This document shows, one piece after another, positions 34,478-44,584 of a stretch of 56,815 bases of DNA. A program made the position numbers and the translations under genes. The stretch lies in NCBI GenBank assembly GCA_945865645.1, contig CAMBEI010000012.1:1-56815 (forward strand), written 5' to 3'. The notes below the pieces were generated by a model. The model saw only the letters and a program-made list of their open reading frames with translations. It ran no database searches and was not told the DNA's origin. Each line of letters begins with the position of its first letter. The stretch's first letter is position 1. The DNA is from Chitinophaga pinensis. GTDB taxonomy: Bacteria > Bacteroidota > Bacteroidia > Chitinophagales > Chitinophagaceae.

Positions 34478-37087
34478 TTACAATAATGATTTTATTTTTG
34501 CTATTACTTCTTTCAAATTAGATACATCTTGTCCCCCTGCTGTTGCTAGGTTTTTTTGTCCGCCCCCGCCCCCTTTTATTAAGGGGGCTACTATTTCTTT
34601 AATTATTTTTCCTGCGTCTAAATTTTTGACAGCCGAAACGGTATCAGAAATACCAATAGCCACAAATGGTTTACCATCAATATTAGCGCATAGCACAATC
34701 AGGTGATCATGTAATTTATTTTTTAATTCAAAGCATAGTTTCTTTAAAGCGTCAGCACTACTTACTTCAATAATTTGCCCAACAAAAGTTATATTATTAA
34801 TGATCTCGTCTTTTTGTAACAATTCTTTTCGAATAATAACCAATTGCCTCGCATCTAATGCGTCAATATGTTTTTTTAATGAAGCATTTTCATTTTGTAA
34901 ATTTTCAATTGATTTACTTATATCTTTTGGATTTTTTAATAGTCTATTAATACTAGCTATTTCTGTAAAAGCGCTATTAATTAAGGTTTCTGCAGCATTA
35001 CCACAAACTGCTTCAACCCTGCGTACACCAGCTGCTACAGCAGTTTCACTTTTTACTTTAAATAGGCCTAGTTCACCGGTGCTGCCCACATGGGTTCCAC
35101 CACATAATTCAATAGAGTAGTTGGTATTCATAATTACAACCCTTACTATATCTCCATATTTTTCGCCAAATAGCGCCATAGCACCTAAATCAATTGCTTC
35201 ATCTTTTGTCATCGATTTAATGATAATAGGTATATTTTCTCTTATCTTTTCATTCACCCAAACTTCTACTTTTGCCATTTCTTCATCTGTAACTTTTGCA
35301 AAATGACTAAAATCAAAACGCAGGTGCTCTTCATTTACTAAGCTACCTTTTTGTGCTACATGCTTACCTAAAACATGGCGTAAAGCTGCATGCATTAGGT
35401 GGGTAACACTGTGGTGCAGGGTAATATCTTTTCTTCTGCCTGCATTTACTTTAGAAATTATTTCTCCACCCATATCAGACAGAATATGTTCTGTAAAATG
35501 GACGATGAGATCATTTTCTTTTTTAGTGTCTATAATTTTCACTTCGTGTCGGCCTTGTCCAAAGAATAAGGAACCACTATCACCAACCTGACCCCCACTT
35601 TCAGCATAAAATGGTGTTTGATCTAGTATAATTTGAAAGAGTTCTTTTCCTTTATTTGTTACTTTGCGATATTTTACAACTTTAGATTTCGTTTCTGAAT
35701 TATCATAACCAACAAATATAGAAGAGGGGATATCGTTTACCATTACCCAGTCTTCGGTATCCAAAATAGCAGCAGAACGACTACGTGTTTTTTGTTTTTG
35801 CATTTCAATTTCAAAACCTATCTCATCAACGGTAAGTCCTTTTTCTGTTGCAACTAATTTGGTTAAATCCAGCGGAAATCCAAAAGTATCGTACAATTTA
35901 AATGCCTCTTCACCATTAATATTTTTAGATGCCTGGTTAAGCATTGTCAATCCATTATCAACGGTTCTTAAAAAAGCATCTTCTTCTTCCTTTACTACTT
36001 TGCTTATAAAATCAAGCTGTTGTGTTAGCTCGGGAAAAACAATTTCAAATTGTTTAGCAATAAGTGGCAAAAGCTGGTATAATAATGGTTTTTTATAATT
36101 CAAATACGAATAATAGTAACGCACAGCCCTACGTAAAATTCGGCGTATAACATAACCTGATCCTGTGTTTGAAGGTATCTGTCCATCGGCAATAGTAAAG
36201 CTGATTGCACGAATATGATCGGCAATTACTCGAAATGCAATAGCTTCTTTACTATCGCTATAATCATATTTTTTACTGCTTATTTTTTCAATAGCTTCAA
36301 TGGTATTGGTAAAAACATCTGTGTCGTAATTAGAAGTTTTATTTTGAATTACCCTTACCAATCTTTCAAATCCCATCCCGGTATCTACATGCCTAGCTGG
36401 GAGCTCTTCTAGGCTGCCATCTTTTTTACGGTTAAACTGAATGAATACATTGTTCCAAATCTCAATTACTTGTGGGTGGTCACTATTTACTAATGTTTTT
36501 CCATCTATAGTCTTTTTTTCTTCAGGTGTTCTGCAATCCACATGTACTTCGGTGCAGGGGCCACAAGGTCCAGTATCGCCCATTTCCCAAAAATTATCTT
36601 TTTTATTACCTAACAAAATGCGGTCTTCGGCAATATATTTTTTCCATTCGTTATATGCCTCTTCATCTTTAGGTAAACCTTCTTTTTTATCGCCTTCAAA
36701 AATGGTAACGTATAATTTATCCTTATCCAATTTGTATACATCTGTCAATAATTCCCAACTCCATGCGATGGCTTCTTTTTTAAAATAGTTACCAAAACTC
36801 CAGTTCCCTAACATCTCAAACATTGTATGGTGGTAAGTATCTACACCAACTTCTTCTAAATCGTTATGCTTACCACTAACCCGTAAACATTTTTGAGTGT
36901 CTGCAGCCCTGCTGTAAGGCGCCTGTTTGTTACCCAAAAAATAATCTTTAAACTGGTTCATGCCTGCATTGGTAAATAATAGCGTAGGATCGTTTTTTAC
37001 TACAATAGGGGCCGAAGGAACAATGGTATGTTCTTTTGATTTAAAAAAATCAATAAATTGTTTTCTAATCTCAGCACTCGTCATCAT
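34478..37087 (-). CDS. alaS: Alanyl-tRNA synthetase
   Basis: 869 residues. Class II core with the N-terminal EIRKQFIDFFKSKEH, FTNAGMNQFKDYFLG and HHTMFEMLGNWSFGNYF; the editing domain has the zinc ligands HSVTHLMHAAL and CGGTHVG. The C-terminal C-Ala domain ends APLIKGGGGGQKNLATAGGQ, which in the DNA forms a GC-rich inverted repeat (34568-34588). It charges tRNA-Ala and edits Ser/Gly mischarging. Confidence 0.97.
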   Translation of the reverse strand: MMTSAEIRKQFIDFFKSKEHTIVPSAPIVVKNDPTLLFTNAGMNQFKDYFLGNKQAPYSRAADTQKCLRVSGKHNDLEEVGVDTYHHTMFEMLGNWSFGNYFKKEAIAWSWELLTDVYKLDKDKLYVTIFEGDKKEGLPKDEEAYNEWKKYIAEDRILLGNKKDNFWEMGDTGPCGPCTEVHVDCRTPEEKKTIDGKTLVNSDHPQVIEIWNNVFIQFNRKKDGSLEELPARHVDTGMGFERLVRVIQNKTSNYDTDVFTNTIEAIEKISSKKYDYSDSKEAIAFRVIADHIRAISFTIADGQIPSNTGSGYVIRRILRRAVRYYYSYLNYKKPLLYQLLPLIAKQFEIVFPELTQQLDFISKVVKEEEDAFLRTVDNGLTMLNQASKNINGEEAFKLYDTFGFPLDLTKLVATEKGLTVDEIGFEIEMQKQKTRSRSAAILDTEDWVMVNDIPSSIFVGYDNSETKSKVVKYRKVTNKGKELFQIILDQTPFYAESGGQVGDSGSLFFGQGRHEVKIIDTKKENDLIVHFTEHILSDMGGEIISKVNAGRRKDITLHHSVTHLMHAALRHVLGKHVAQKGSLVNEEHLRFDFSHFAKVTDEEMAKVEVWVNEKIRENIPIIIKSMTKDEAIDLGAMALFGEKYGDIVRVVIMNTNYSIELCGGTHVGSTGELGLFKVKSETAVAAGVRRVEAVCGNAAETLINSAFTEIASINRLLKNPKDISKSIENLQNENASLKKHIDALDARQLVIIRKELLQKDEIINNITFVGQIIEVSSADALKKLCFELKNKLHDHLIVLCANIDGKPFVAIGISDTVSAVKNLDAGKIIKEIVAPLIKGGGGGQKNLATAGGQDVSNLKEVIAKIKSLL

Positions 37088-37106
37088 ATACCAGTAGTTT
37101 ATATGG

Positions 37107-37138
37107 GTTGATTTTTTATATTTATGGAGTTATATTTG
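37107..37138 (+). promoter_or_regulatory. Promoter for the M23 peptidase gene
   Basis: GTTG (37107-37110, three of four to TTTG), 20 nt, then TATATTTG (37131-37138). The predicted start site leaves a leader of about 70 nt before the ATG at 37213, so the longer frame starting at 37108 is unlikely to be translated. Confidence 0.55.
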
Positions 37139-37212
37139 TTACCTATTGCGAAGGTAGGAAAAACTGGCCTCACCCCAACCTACAGATACAAGGTGAAAAT
37201 TTGAATATAAGC

Positions 37213-38184
37213 ATGAAAAAAATTAAATATTACTATAATACGCATACACTTCGTTACGAAAAGCTGATTACCCCATTGCGGGTAAAGTTGTTACGCATAT
37301 TTGGTTTTATTTCTGCTGCTTTGGTTACATCTGCTATTATTATTTACCTGTACAACAATTTTTTTCCGAGAGCAACAGATAAGGAGTCGGAGCTGAAGTA
37401 TGAAATAATTAAAGATAATTACAATGTTTTGGCAATAAAAACTAAAATGCTACAACAGCAAATGGCTGATTTAGAAAAGCGGGATAATGAAGTTTACCGT
37501 TCAATTTTTGAAGCAAATCCATTATCGGATAGTGCTAGAACCAAACTTATTGAAAACAAAAAAGAAATAGAAAAAGTAAATTTATTAAATGAAGATGAAT
37601 TGGAATTTGAAATTGCAAAAACATTAAATAATATTGCAGCAAGGGTTATTTATCAGTTTGAAAGTTATACTGCTATTGGAAAAATGATTAATAACCAAGA
37701 AAATAAACTGGCCTGTATTCCGGCTATACAACCTGTAAGTAATAAACAGCTTAACCGTATTGCAAGTGGTTTTGGAATGCGCATTCATCCTATTTATGGT
37801 ATTGCTAAAATGCATCCGGGATTAGATTTTACTGCACCACAGGGCACCCCTATTTATGCCACCGGCGATGGTATAGTTACTTATTCTGGTCCGGGCGCGG
37901 GCACCGGGAATTTTGTACTCATTAATCATGGGTATGGGTACGAAAGCAAATATTTACATATGGTTCGTATAAAAGCAAGAGCAGGACAAAGGGTAAAACG
38001 TGGTGAAGTAATTGGGTGGGTGGGCAGTACGGGTGCTACTACTGGGCCGCACTGTCATTATGAGGTGCATATTAATGGTACCCCTGTAGATCCCGTTTAC
38101 TTTTTCTTTAATGATTTAACAGCCGAGCAATATGACCGGGTGCTTAAAATAGCTGCCACGGGAAGTGCCAAAAGTTTTGACTAA
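37213..38184 (+). CDS. M23 peptidoglycan endopeptidase, membrane anchored
   Basis: 323 residues from the ATG at 37213. One transmembrane helix (about residues 25-47), a coiled-coil region (about 60-130), then the LytM/M23 domain: GFGMRIHPIYGIAKMHPGLD (zinc His and Asp), and GATTGPHCHYEVHING (HxH). It cleaves peptide cross-links in the wall. It is followed 8 bp later by a MerR-type regulator, so the two are probably one transcript. Confidence 0.9.
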   Translation: MKKIKYYYNTHTLRYEKLITPLRVKLLRIFGFISAALVTSAIIIYLYNNFFPRATDKESELKYEIIKDNYNVLAIKTKMLQQQMADLEKRDNEVYRSIFEANPLSDSARTKLIENKKEIEKVNLLNEDELEFEIAKTLNNIAARVIYQFESYTAIGKMINNQENKLACIPAIQPVSNKQLNRIASGFGMRIHPIYGIAKMHPGLDFTAPQGTPIYATGDGIVTYSGPGAGTGNFVLINHGYGYESKYLHMVRIKARAGQRVKRGEVIGWVGSTGATTGPHCHYEVHINGTPVDPVYFFFNDLTAEQYDRVLKIAATGSAKSFD

Positions 38185-38192
38185 TTTTAATT

Positions 38193-38708
38193 ATGACTCT
38201 ACAACAAATTTCCTTTGCCTTTGATGAAGTACCGGTTACAAAAATACCGGAACCTAAAACAGCGATGCCCGAAAAACCTTTGCCCGAAAAAATAAGCCTA
38301 AAGGGAGATAATAAAAAATTAACCCGTGGCAGGGTGAGTCTTAAAGAAAAAGAGTCTGGTGTAGACTTAATAGAAGTGCCTGAGGATAATGTATTATTTG
38401 AAAAAAAATATTATGCTATTGGTATTGTGGCCAATATGTTTAAGGTAAATCAGTCGCTGATTAGGTTTTGGGAAAACGAATTTGATATTTTAAAACCTCG
38501 TAAAAACGGAAAGGGCGACAGGCTCTTTCGCCCCGAGGATATTAAGAACCTGAAACTGATTTATCATTTACTGCGTGAAAGAAAATATACAATGGAAGGT
38601 GCCAAGGATTTTTTAAAACAAAATAAACGGGCTGATGAAAAATTTGCTTTGATTGAATCTTTAAAAAAACTAAAGGGCTTTTTGCACGAACTGGAAGCTG
38701 ATTTATAA
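38193..38708 (+). CDS. MerR-family transcriptional regulator
   Basis: 171 residues. An unusual N-terminal arm of about 70 residues rich in Lys, Pro and Glu precedes the MerR winged helix: YYAIGIVANMFKVNQSLIRF then WENEFDILKPRKNGKG and RLFRPEDIKNLKLIYHLLRE. There is a short C-terminal helix and no obvious metal or drug cysteine cluster. Related proteins are conserved in Bacteroidota downstream of M23 peptidases; their targets are unknown. Confidence 0.85.
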   Translation: MTLQQISFAFDEVPVTKIPEPKTAMPEKPLPEKISLKGDNKKLTRGRVSLKEKESGVDLIEVPEDNVLFEKKYYAIGIVANMFKVNQSLIRFWENEFDILKPRKNGKGDRLFRPEDIKNLKLIYHLLRERKYTMEGAKDFLKQNKRADEKFALIESLKKLKGFLHELEADL

Positions 38709-38794
38709 GAAACCCTTAACAGAAAATTTTAGAGTATCTGTAATTTTACAGCGATATTTATTCCTAATTAACATCTTCGCATAAATTCATTGTT

Positions 38795-39313
38795 ATGGAA
38801 AAATATATTTTTATTTTATTCTTTTTAATTTTGGTAAAAACTGGCCTGCTTGCTCAGGCACAATACGAAGCAAGCCAGGATCTAAAGTATCCCGAAGTAA
38901 AAGTGGCGAAGGGATTAATTAATAAATATCAAATTCAGAATGATACTGCATATAAATGGTTTGGAGTAAATGAACTTCTCTACAAAGCTGATACCGCAAC
39001 TTTAAATGCATTCGAAAGAGGGAGAAAAAAATATCAGTTTGTTGTTTTTGGCGGCACCTGGTGTGAGGATACGCAGTTTATTTTGCCTAAATTTTTTAAA
39101 CTGCAGGAGCAAAGTGGTTTTCCAGATGAAGGGGTAACCCTGTTTGGCGTAGATCGTGCAAAAAACGCGTTGGGTAATATTGCTAAAGCATTTAATATTA
39201 CCAATGTGCCTACTTTTATTATAATGAAAGAAGGAAAAGAAATAGGCCGTGTAGTGGAATATGGAAAAACAGGAAAATGGGATAAGGAAATTGCGGCTTT
39301 ATTAAATGAATAA
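38795..39313 (+). CDS. Secreted thioredoxin-like protein with WCEDT motif
   Basis: 172 residues. Signal peptide ends at TGLLAQA. The thioredoxin fold carries FGGTWCEDTQFILPKFF, so only one active cysteine is present (WCxDT), and the cis-proline is in TNVPTFIIMKEGKEIGR. A single-Cys site suggests a monothiol or non-redox chaperone-like role in the periplasm rather than a disulfide reductase; this is inference. Confidence 0.82.
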   Translation: MEKYIFILFFLILVKTGLLAQAQYEASQDLKYPEVKVAKGLINKYQIQNDTAYKWFGVNELLYKADTATLNAFERGRKKYQFVVFGGTWCEDTQFILPKFFKLQEQSGFPDEGVTLFGVDRAKNALGNIAKAFNITNVPTFIIMKEGKEIGRVVEYGKTGKWDKEIAALLNE

Positions 39314-39321
39314 TTATAGGC

Positions 39322-40149
39322 TTATTTAATTTGATAAATATCAATTCCATTTTTATTTAGTAGATAAACTTTTCCATTCATCGCTTTTATCGAAATAAAC
39401 TCACCAAAAATTTCGGGTAGATTATAGGTTTTTAACTCTAGCGATTTTAATTGGTAACTGTATAATTCATTATTACCGAAACCATAAACGGCATTTCCAT
39501 TAACTTCTACGTTCGTCCAGTTTAAAAATTTGAGCCTATTTTTAAATCCACCATAATAATCAAAAATATAAAAACCTTTTAATGGGTCGTAGAGGTATAC
39601 GAAATTATCGCGGTCAATAATTTTAACTGGAGCAGGAACAGTATCAAACAGCATGCGCCAATCTGCCGATGCTTGTAAAGATTTTCCTTCCTCATTAATT
39701 TTTTTTAGTTTAAAATCCTCCTCATCAAAAATCCATATATAATTATCATATGCTAGTGTTATATTGTTTACATAAAAAATGTGTTGTTTGCGTAGATTAA
39801 TGTTGTTGCGTAGTGTTAATAATCGGTCGAGTACTATAATTGTAGCGTAGTTTTTATAATACAGTAGAGCTTTTAAAGGATTAGTTACATCCACATAATT
39901 TGGGTTCCCAAATCTTTTTACGTCGTTAAATACAGCTACAGAATCGCCATTTGCATTTAATTTTTTTAACTGATTATTGTCGGTAATTAAATAAATATTA
40001 TCTAGATTATCTATATTTAAATAAGAGAAATTACCTTTTATAGTTCTAATAAATTGAAAAGAAGCGCTACTTTGAGCATTTACTATAAGTGGTAAGCTGT
40101 TAGCTAAACAGCAACATACAAAAAATAGAATAAATTTTATTTTTTTCAT
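39322..40149 (-). CDS. Secreted beta-propeller-like protein of unknown function
   Basis: 275 residues with a signal peptide (LFFVCCCLANSLPLIVNAQ). Repeated short segments of the type NLDNIYLITDNNQLKKLNAN and YNNYIWIFDEED-like turns suggest a beta-propeller or NHL-type fold, but I cannot name a family. The start codon overlaps the lpxH stop (ATGA, 40146-40149), so it is coupled to lpxH and may act in envelope biogenesis by context only. Confidence 0.65.
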   Translation of the reverse strand: MKKIKFILFFVCCCLANSLPLIVNAQSSASFQFIRTIKGNFSYLNIDNLDNIYLITDNNQLKKLNANGDSVAVFNDVKRFGNPNYVDVTNPLKALLYYKNYATIIVLDRLLTLRNNINLRKQHIFYVNNITLAYDNYIWIFDEEDFKLKKINEEGKSLQASADWRMLFDTVPAPVKIIDRDNFVYLYDPLKGFYIFDYYGGFKNRLKFLNWTNVEVNGNAVYGFGNNELYSYQLKSLELKTYNLPEIFGEFISIKAMNGKVYLLNKNGIDIYQIK

Positions 40150-40904
40150 TTTGTGTAAAACTTCAGTGTTGTATTTTCTCCATCAAAAACAGCGTAGCTA
40201 AAATAATTTATCCAGTCGCCTAAGTTAATATATCTGCTTTTTTCGTTAATAATAAAATTAATGGGTAAATGTCTGTGGCCAAAAATAAAATAATCGTAAA
40301 AATCTTTTTGCAACACTTCTTTGCAATAAATTATTAGCCATTCTTTTTCTGGTCCTAAGTATATTTCATTTTCTTTTCCAGTATGCGCCCTACTTTTTCT
40401 ACTAAAGTAATGCGCAATACTCATGCCAATATGTGGAGGAAGCATGCCAAATAACCAACTACAAGTTTTATTTCGAAAAATTTTTTTAATAAATTTGTAT
40501 CCATTATCTCCGGGGCCTAATCCATCACCATGACCCACTAAAAAATGTTTGTTATTAAATTGAAATGCCGTGGGTTTAAAATAAATAGAAATATTTAGTT
40601 CTTTTTGAAAATAGTCTTTCATCCACATATCATGATTGCCAACAAAAAAATGAACAGCAACTCCGGCATCGGTTAATTCGGCGAGTTTACCTAATATTCG
40701 AACATATCCCTTCGGCACTACTTTTTTGTATTCGTACCAAAAATCAAATAAGTCACCCACAATAAATATTTGAGCAGCATCTTCTTGTATTTCATTTAGA
40801 AATTGAATAATTTTTTTCTCTCTTATTAAACTATCGACAGCATTAGGGGCTCCAAGATGAAAATCGGAAAGGAAATAAATTTTTTTATTTTTATCTGACT
40901 CCAT
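40146..40904 (-). CDS. lpxH: UDP-2,3-diacylglucosamine pyrophosphatase (LpxH-type)
   Basis: 252 residues from the ATG at 40904 (MESDKNKKIYFLSDFHLGAP); the frame upstream to 41033 overlaps the neighbouring gene. The calcineurin-like metallophosphatase site is complete: SDFHLGAP, VGDLFDFWYEY, VGNHDMW, GHGDGLGPGD and FGHRHLP. LpxH makes lipid X in lipid A synthesis; Bacteroidota use this type. It is 4 bp after the gamma-glutamylcyclotransferase-like gene and overlaps the next gene. Confidence 0.88.
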   Translation of the reverse strand: MESDKNKKIYFLSDFHLGAPNAVDSLIREKKIIQFLNEIQEDAAQIFIVGDLFDFWYEYKKVVPKGYVRILGKLAELTDAGVAVHFFVGNHDMWMKDYFQKELNISIYFKPTAFQFNNKHFLVGHGDGLGPGDNGYKFIKKIFRNKTCSWLFGMLPPHIGMSIAHYFSRKSRAHTGKENEIYLGPEKEWLIIYCKEVLQKDFYDYFIFGHRHLPINFIINEKSRYINLGDWINYFSYAVFDGENTTLKFYTK

Positions 40905-40908
40905 ACGA

Positions 40909-41337
40909 TTAAAATTTATTTTTTTGTTGCTGGTATTGCAATAAATCGTCCGATTCAATTTCGGGATTTCCGCTAATATCTCTATTAAACCAATAAGCCC
41001 AAGCCAGATAGGCATTGGTATTTTGATATACAATTACTTCTTGACGTTTATATAAAGATTTTTCTCCTTCTTCAGTATTTAGTCCTTCATAATCTTCGTG
41101 CTGGCCTATTGCCCAAGAAAATTTTAATGGGGTTTTAATGCTATATAGCTCACTAACAATAAATTTCTCATCTGTTGTAGCAATGCCAACTGGATAATTT
41201 CCTAGGTTATACAGCTTACCTTTAATAGAAGCTTCGCATATTAAAGAAACATATTTACTAAGGTATTGGTATACAGGATTTTTAAATCCACTGCGTAGGG
41301 AACCATATACAAAAAGTTTATAATTCTCGTTATTCAT
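40909..41337 (-). CDS. Gamma-glutamylcyclotransferase-like (AIG2) protein
   Basis: 142 residues. LFVYGSLRSGFKNPVYQYLS is the GGCT/AIG2 YGSL phosphate-binding-like loop, followed by the strands KGKLYNLGNYPVGIAT and the DYEGL segment with the catalytic glutamate region. Family members release 5-oxoproline from gamma-glutamyl dipeptides or repair gamma-glutamylamines. Substrate here is uncertain. Confidence 0.8.
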   Translation of the reverse strand: MNNENYKLFVYGSLRSGFKNPVYQYLSKYVSLICEASIKGKLYNLGNYPVGIATTDEKFIVSELYSIKTPLKFSWAIGQHEDYEGLNTEEGEKSLYKRQEVIVYQNTNAYLAWAYWFNRDISGNPEIESDDLLQYQQQKNKF

Positions 41338-41367
41338 AATAAATTAAAGGTACTTGTAAAAATACAA

Positions 41368-41982
41368 TTATGTGTCTATCAAAAAGCAATAAACCTCCTT
41401 TGGGCCATGCACTCCTGTAACTAATGTTTTTTCTATATCAGCTGTTCGACTAGGGCCAGTTGCAAACGTGATAAGAGAAGGGATATTGTTGCTGTATTTT
41501 TCTTTTATTTTTTGTAAAGCATCTTTAACATCGTATACCAATTGGTTGGTATACGCAATACAAATATGAATAGGAGCATAAACACTAATTGTACGGCCGC
41601 TCTGTTGTGCAGCGCTCATTACAATACTACCTGTACGGGCTACTAAAAATTCGCAGTCGGTAATGGAAGCGTCGCAACCAGGCAGGTTAATTGTATTGCT
41701 GAATTGCGCTTCCCATTTATCTGTATTGCAATAAATTTTTGTCCATTTTTTTTCAGTAATCAGTTGTTCTAGTTGTTGCAGCATTTCTGTTTCGTTAATA
41801 CAAAAGGCAAATTTACCTTGCATATTAATAAATTCTTGGGCAAAAACTAAATCTAGGCTATCCCTTGCAGGGAGAAACACAGAGCTTGTTCCTTCACTTT
41901 TTGGAAAAGGCACTGGCACTGGATGACTTAGTGCCCGCCTAATTTTTTTTAAAATATTTTCCTTTTCAACCGATACAGCCAT
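41368..41982 (-). CDS. LUD-domain protein (LutC/YkgG-like)
   Basis: 204 residues. The LUD fold is shown by VARTGSIVMS, VYAPIHICIAYTNQLVYDV and FATGPSRTADIEKTLVTGVH. LutC is part of a lactate oxidation complex in some bacteria, but here there is no lutA or lutB. It lies 15 bp after ftsH; the rsfS-ftsH-LUD order recurs in Bacteroidota, so its role is probably distinct from lactate use. Confidence 0.85.
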   Translation of the reverse strand: MAVSVEKENILKKIRRALSHPVPVPFPKSEGTSSVFLPARDSLDLVFAQEFINMQGKFAFCINETEMLQQLEQLITEKKWTKIYCNTDKWEAQFSNTINLPGCDASITDCEFLVARTGSIVMSAAQQSGRTISVYAPIHICIAYTNQLVYDVKDALQKIKEKYSNNIPSLITFATGPSRTADIEKTLVTGVHGPKEVYCFLIDT

Positions 41983-41997
41983 AATAAATATATGTTA

Positions 41998-44082
41998 CTA
42001 AGGGGTTTTATCATCGGATTCTGCGGGTAATTCATCTGCTATTTCAATTGTTAGTTTTTCTGCTACCGTGTCATTTTCTTCTATTACAATATCTAATGCC
42101 CTTTTTTCTTCGTATGGTCTTTTGCCAATTAGCGCCTCTACATCGCTTTTAAACAGCACTTCTTTTTTTAATAATTCTTTTGCCAGTTTTTCAACATCGT
42201 CTTTTTTTTCTGTCAAAAGTTTTTTAGTAATTTGGTATGCATTGTCAATTAATTTACGCACTTCTTCATCAATCATTTTACCCGTTTCTTCACTATATGG
42301 TTTTGTGAATACGTTCTCCTGGTTGGGATCGTAATAACTAATATTACCCACTTTATCATTCATGCCATAAACAGTAATCATGCTATAAGCAATTTTAGTT
42401 ATCTGCTGCAAATCATTACTGGCGCCGGTGCTAATTTTTCCAAAGAAAATATCTTCACTAGCCCTGCCGCCAAGTGTCATACAAATTTGATCCATTAATT
42501 GATCAGTATTGTACAAATATTGCTCTTTAGGTGTGTATTGAGCATAACCTAATGCTGCCGTTCCTCTTGGTACTACAGTAACTTTTAATAATGGATACGC
42601 ATGTTCCAAATACCAGCCACAAATAGCATGGCCCGCTTCGTGATAGGCGATAATTTCTTTTTCTTCGGGAGATATAATCTTATTTCTTTTCTCTAATCCG
42701 CCAATAACTCGGTCAATCGCATCCTGAAAATCACTCATATCTACCGAGTTTTTTCCTTTTCTAGCAGCTATTAATGCCGCTTCATTACAAACGTTAGCAA
42801 TATCTGCGCCAGCAAAACCTGGTGTTTGTTCTGCCAGTTTATGAATATCTAGTGATTCGGAAATTTTGATAGGGCCAAGGTGTACTTTAAAAATAGCTTC
42901 TCTGCCTACTAAATCAGGACGGTCAATAGATATTTGTCTATCAAAACGGCCTGGGCGTAACAAAGCGCTATCCAACACATCTGGCCTATTGGTTGCGGCC
43001 AAAATTATAATTCCTAAATCTGTACCAAAACCATCCATCTCTACTAGTAATTGATTAAGCGTATTTTCTCTCTCATCATTACTCATCATCATATTTTTTC
43101 CTCTAGCTCTTCCTATGGCATCAATTTCATCTATAAAAATTATACAAGGGGCCTTTTCTCTTGCTTGCTTAAATAAATCTCGTACACGGCTGGCACCAAC
43201 ACCTACAAACATTTCTACAAAATCACTTCCGCTAAGACTAAAAAAAGGAACCTGAGCTTCGCCAGCAACGGCCTTAGCTAACAATGTTTTGCCTGTACCA
43301 GGAGGTCCAACTAATAATGCACCTTTTGGAATTTTACCACCTAGTGCTGTATATTTTTTAGGATTTTTTAAGAAATCAACAATTTCCATCACCTCTACTT
43401 TGGCTTCATCTAAGCCTGCCACATCTCCAAAATTAATATTAACTTTAGTCCCTTTTTCAAACAAAGTTGCTTTTGATTTTCCGATGCTAAAAATGCCTCC
43501 AGACCCGCCACCACCACCCGGGCCGCCTACTTTACGCATCATCATTACAAATAACAATACAATTAATAAAATGGGTAATAAAGAACTTATGATTTGTCCA
43601 AAAATTTCACCTTCTGGACTAGGGGTATCAGAAATTTCTATTACGGTCGGATTTTTTTTATAAAATTCTATCATTTGTAAAGCAAATGTTTTATCATCTA
43701 CAATACTAAAAAAAAGCTGCGGCTGATCGGGTTTTACTACTAATGTAGCTTCGTAGTTTTTATTTGAGTCGAAGTTTAATTTCTTTTTATAAAATTCCGC
43801 TTTGGCTTTCAAGCTATCTGTATTAATAAAAACTCGTACAATTTCTTTATTACCAACGGTTTTCATTTTAACCACATCTCCTTGTAATACCATGGAATAG
43901 AACTTCTGCTGGTCTATTTCAATACCTGCACTATTTACTGTGCGAAAAAAATTCCAGCCAATAATAACAAGAAAAACAATGCCATAAATCCAGTAAATAT
44001 TAAAACGTGGCTTCTTCTTGTCATCTCCTTTTGGTGTAGTATTATCTGTATTAATTTCCTTTTTTTTGTCCTTTTGATTCAT
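41998..44082 (-). CDS. ftsH: ATP-dependent zinc metalloprotease FtsH
   Basis: 694 residues. Transmembrane helices at about 30-45 and 161-183 flank a periplasmic domain. The AAA module has Walker A GPPGTGKT at 259-266, [16 protein letters not shown] and the [20 protein letters not shown]; the protease has the zinc site HEAGHAICG. It degrades misfolded membrane and regulatory proteins. A long acidic C-terminal tail follows. It sits 15 bp before the LUD gene and 97 bp after rsfS, with an inverted repeat between them. Confidence 0.97.
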   Translation of the reverse strand: MNQKDKKKEINTDNTTPKGDDKKKPRFNIYWIYGIVFLVIIGWNFFRTVNSAGIEIDQQKFYSMVLQGDVVKMKTVGNKEIVRVFINTDSLKAKAEFYKKKLNFDSNKNYEATLVVKPDQPQLFFSIVDDKTFALQMIEFYKKNPTVIEISDTPSPEGEIFGQIISSLLPILLIVLLFVMMMRKVGGPGGGGGSGGIFSIGKSKATLFEKGTKVNINFGDVAGLDEAKVEVMEIVDFLKNPKKYTALGGKIPKGALLVGPPGTGKTLLAKAVAGEAQVPFFSLSGSDFVEMFVGVGASRVRDLFKQAREKAPCIIFIDEIDAIGRARGKNMMMSNDERENTLNQLLVEMDGFGTDLGIIILAATNRPDVLDSALLRPGRFDRQISIDRPDLVGREAIFKVHLGPIKISESLDIHKLAEQTPGFAGADIANVCNEAALIAARKGKNSVDMSDFQDAIDRVIGGLEKRNKIISPEEKEIIAYHEAGHAICGWYLEHAYPLLKVTVVPRGTAALGYAQYTPKEQYLYNTDQLMDQICMTLGGRASEDIFFGKISTGASNDLQQITKIAYSMITVYGMNDKVGNISYYDPNQENVFTKPYSEETGKMIDEEVRKLIDNAYQITKKLLTEKKDDVEKLAKELLKKEVLFKSDVEALIGKRPYEEKRALDIVIEENDTVAEKLTIEIADELPAESDDKTP

Positions 44083-44115
44083 AATTTTTGTGCTATTATA
44101 TTGTATAATTATTAT

Positions 44116-44162
44116 CGTTATTATTACTTAGCTTTCATTAATAAGTAATTATATTAATAACG
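44116..44162. repeat. Nested inverted repeat in the rsfS-ftsH gap
   Basis: ATTACTTA/TAAGTAAT (44123-44130 with 44142-44149) lies inside CGTTATT/AATAACG (44116-44122 with 44156-44162), with a one-sided 6-nt bulge. It could be a weak rsfS terminator, an ftsH leader stem or an operator. Confidence 0.45.
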
Positions 44163-44179
44163 TTATTGTAAATTAATTT

Positions 44180-44584
44180 CTAATCCCTATGTTCCATCAA
44201 AACTGCATCACTCCACATTTCTTCTAGCTGATAAAATTTTCTAGGCTCAGGCAACATAACATGAATAACCACATTAACATAATCAATCAAAATCCATTGC
44301 TGCCCTTGTCTACCTTCATGCTTATAGGCTGCTTCTTGGCATTTTACTTTTATATCTGTTTCAATAAAATCGGCTATAGCTCTTAACTGGGTTGTATTAC
44401 TAGCCTGACATATTATAAAAAAATCAGCTACGGCTTCAGGAATTTTTCTTAGGTCAAGGCTAACAATATGTTCTCCTTTTTTCTCTTTTATAGCATGAAT
44501 GATTGTTTTGAAAATCTTACTGTTTTTCGTTAATCTTATAACACCACTTTTTTTGCGAGTATTTAATGCCTTTAAATTATTCAA
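44180..44584 (-). CDS. rsfS: Ribosome silencing factor
   Basis: 134 residues from a TTG at 44584 (no ATG is available upstream in frame). VSLDLRKIPEAVADFFIICQ and the EGRQGQQWILIDYVNVVIHV segment are diagnostic of RsfS/YbeB/Iojap. It binds ribosomal protein L14 and keeps 50S and 30S subunits apart in starvation. An extra N-terminal stretch of about 20 residues precedes the usual start. Confidence 0.93.
   Translation of the reverse strand: MNNLKALNTRKKSGVIRLTKNSKIFKTIIHAIKEKKGEHIVSLDLRKIPEAVADFFIICQASNTTQLRAIADFIETDIKVKCQEAAYKHEGRQGQQWILIDYVNVVIHVMLPEPRKFYQLEEMWSDAVLMEHRD

Noticed and set aside
41368..41982. Lactate utilisation operon (LutABC) from the LUD gene
   Set aside because: lutA and lutB are absent; the gene sits in the rsfS-ftsH cluster instead.
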